Shown piece after piece: positions 26,012-27,298 of a DNA stretch of 27,298 nucleotides; position 1 is the stretch's first letter, and every line of letters begins with the position of its first letter. A program made the position numbers and the translations under genes. This DNA comes from Tritrichomonas musculus (Eukaryota > Parabasalia > Tritrichomonadida > Tritrichomonadidae), in assembly GCA_039105265.1 (NCBI GenBank), contig JAPFFF010000299.1, positions 1-27,298 on the forward strand, in the 5' to 3' direction. The notes below the pieces were generated by a model, which was not told where the DNA came from, made no database searches, and was given only the letters and a program-made list of their open reading frames with translations.

Positions 26012-27298
26012 TTACTCATATCCAGCAGGGACACCTACAGCATAATACTCTACACCATTTGTGCTCCAGGTCCAGTATGTATCGCTGCAAATCCAAGCTT
26101 CTGGTGCAGGTGGGTGTTGGTCTGGGTATTCTGGGTCTGGTATAAAGTAAGTGTCGTTCTCTCCTTGGTACATAGGTTGTCCTCTAAATGTGACTGTAAT
26201 AGATGCTGTACCAGTGTCGATACCGTCAAAGACATAGCCAGCATTACTTCTCTCCATTTGGAAGTTGATACCGAAAGAAGTACCATCACTTCTACAATTT
26301 GTGTATCTTTTCCCTGTAGCAGGATCATTAAGAGGCTGCGTGAAAGAATCCTCAAATTCCTGTGTTGCTTCTAAAGTTCCATCAAGTTCATTTGCTATAA
26401 GTTGATGTTGGTAGAACCTTGCTGCACAAGTATCACTGAATTCAGTATCTGGGTATGTTCTTTTGTTAACTACAAGTTGAACATTTCTGTACATAATATT
26501 ATCAAAGCAGGTGATATCTGCCGGCGATTTTGGAAACATCATCGTAATATTAGTAGCGTTACGAAGAGGTACAGACTTAGAGATTTCAAGTCCGTTTACC
26601 TTTGCACTTCCCTCAAAGATTTCTCGTGTTAATTCTTGTGCAGGTACTAGCAATGGTGTTTGTAATTCTCGAACTAAACCTTGGTATGTTTCTTGTTTTA
26701 GTCCAAATCCTGCCAAGTTGCTGCGTCCCAATTGTATTGTGCCACTAAGGACATCTAGAGTTACTTTACCTACGCTGAGGTTGATATTGTTGTCGCTATC
26801 TTTAACATCAGTAATTAAAGCTCCTTCTATTTTTTCACTTATGATTTTTACATCATCTCCAGCACTGAGAACATAATCAGGATTGGCAGCAGCTATCATA
26901 GTCGCAAAAGTAGCTTTATTTATGTCCTCCTTTTTGACTCCATATTTAGTGTAGTCAGCTTCTGTATAATGAAAGTCTATCGTCAAAGGTTCTGCTTCAT
27001 CATTATGTGTGTCTGCCCTACTTGCTGGTTCTGTATCTGTGTAAGCTTTTCTTGCGTGTAATCTTTGGTATTGTATGTGGAGAGTTTGTGTAGAGGCTGG
27101 CTTTTCTGAATAATGAACGACGATATTTGATGGTCTTCCTACTTGTGTGAACTTACGTGAGATAGGTACGACTGCCGGAATTTGTTCTGTAATTTCTTTA
27201 TCCTCCAAGAACTGCAATGTTTCTTTTACAATATTTGGATTTATTTGACACCAGACCATAGCGCGGAGGCTAGTTTTGACTTCCTCTTCTATTTCACC
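26012..27298 (-). CDS. Candidate double-jelly-roll major capsid protein of element B, C-terminal part
   Basis: The minus-strand frame is open from the right window edge to a stop at 26012-26014. An internal ATG at 27259 is therefore probably not the true start, and about 428 residues are visible. The protein is strand-rich. Its last third reads FGINFQMERSNAGYVFDGID, then ASITVTFRGQPMYQGENDTY and a Trp/Tyr-rich tail. This layout fits the second jelly roll of a hexon-like capsid protein. It is clearly different in sequence from the candidate capsid end at 1-982, supporting two virus-like lineages in the window. The gene has noticeably more G and C, and less A/T at third positions, than the polymerase gene to its left. 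The identification is by fold-like layout and context, not by a diagnostic motif. Confidence 0.6.
   Translation of the reverse strand, partial: GEIEEEVKTSLRAMVWCQINPNIVKETLQFLEDKEITEQIPAVVPISRKFTQVGRPSNIVVHYSEKPASTQTLHIQYQRLHARKAYTDTEPASRADTHNDEAEPLTIDFHYTEADYTKYGVKKEDINKATFATMIAAANPDYVLSAGDDVKIISEKIEGALITDVKDSDNNINLSVGKVTLDVLSGTIQLGRSNLAGFGLKQETYQGLVRELQTPLLVPAQELTREIFEGSAKVNGLEISKSVPLRNATNITMMFPKSPADITCFDNIMYRNVQLVVNKRTYPDTEFSDTCAARFYQHQLIANELDGTLEATQEFEDSFTQPLNDPATGKRYTNCRSDGTSFGINFQMERSNAGYVFDGIDTGTASITVTFRGQPMYQGENDTYFIPDPEYPDQHPPAPEAWICSDTYWTWSTNGVEYYAVGVPAGYE

Larger units (their letters stand above)
20461..27298. mobile_element. Maverick/Polinton-type element B (right end outside window; may be two elements)
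   Basis: This second virus-like element or pair of elements is of a different lineage from element A. It carries a long Polinton-type polymerase with an HNH-like domain (plus strand), and an unrecognised gene and a candidate capsid C-terminus (both minus strand). The left boundary lies somewhere between the change in base composition near 20461 and the polymerase start. The part right of about 25200 is visibly richer in G+C than the polymerase part, so it could be another element. It looks broken, with about one break visible in the polymerase gene. Confidence 0.6.

Overview
The window looks like DNA from a trichomonad protist, most likely Trichomonas vaginalis or a close relative. It is AT-rich, uses the standard code and has long intronless genes. 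Several genes begin 9-23 bases after a TCA(C/T/A)-type motif that fits the parabasalid initiator (Inr). Two protein-primed type B DNA polymerases and the C-terminal ends of two different candidate capsid proteins mark it as a Maverick/Polinton-rich region. The organism is inferred from these features, not from a database match.

Element A fills 1 to about 18477 and continues off the left edge. From left to right it holds: the C-terminal part of a candidate double-jelly-roll major capsid protein; three small unrecognised + strand genes (1010-2461); a poly-A tract; a divergent pair of small genes (2563-2934 minus, 3011-3289 plus, the latter with a basic, bZIP-like region); an 11-copy, 19-bp tandem array; another small minus-strand gene (3526-3951); a repeat-rich coiled-coil protein (4142-5560); the protein-primed polymerase (5635-8919); a minus-strand candidate minor capsid protein (8912-9649); and two large paralogous fibre-like genes (9665-15199 and 15219-18130). 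Nearly all its frames are open, so the copy looks young. About one break is visible, in the second fibre-like gene. The integrase, packaging ATPase and protease expected of a Polinton are not in the window and may lie to the left.

18131-18477 is an unusually GC-rich, hairpin-rich non-coding block that probably belongs to the end of element A. It abuts a short 5' gene fragment with its own Inr (to 18624), probably a host gene interrupted by the insertion. 18640-20460 is AT-rich host-like intergenic DNA. It holds a 521-bp TA-flanked MITE with 21-bp subterminal repeats and, just beyond it, a tandem array related to the MITE ends.

Element B starts somewhere between about 20461 and 20842. It carries a different and longer Polinton-type polymerase with an HNH/endonuclease-VII-like domain; this copy looks broken (about one break). 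After a hairpin-bearing gap at 25199-25411 come an unrecognised minus-strand gene and the C-terminal part of a second, different candidate capsid protein that runs off the right edge. The capsid side is visibly richer in G+C than the polymerase side, so it may belong to a third element.

The most interesting observations are: two apparent promoter classes in element A (host-like Inr on replication-side genes, T-rich upstream DNA without TCA on structural-side genes); an 8-bp-arm palindrome that places two divergent start codons 15 bp apart; dynein-light-chain-like (LC8) motifs in two proteins of element A; OTU-like cysteine domains at the N-termini of both polymerases; and the structured end block of element A.
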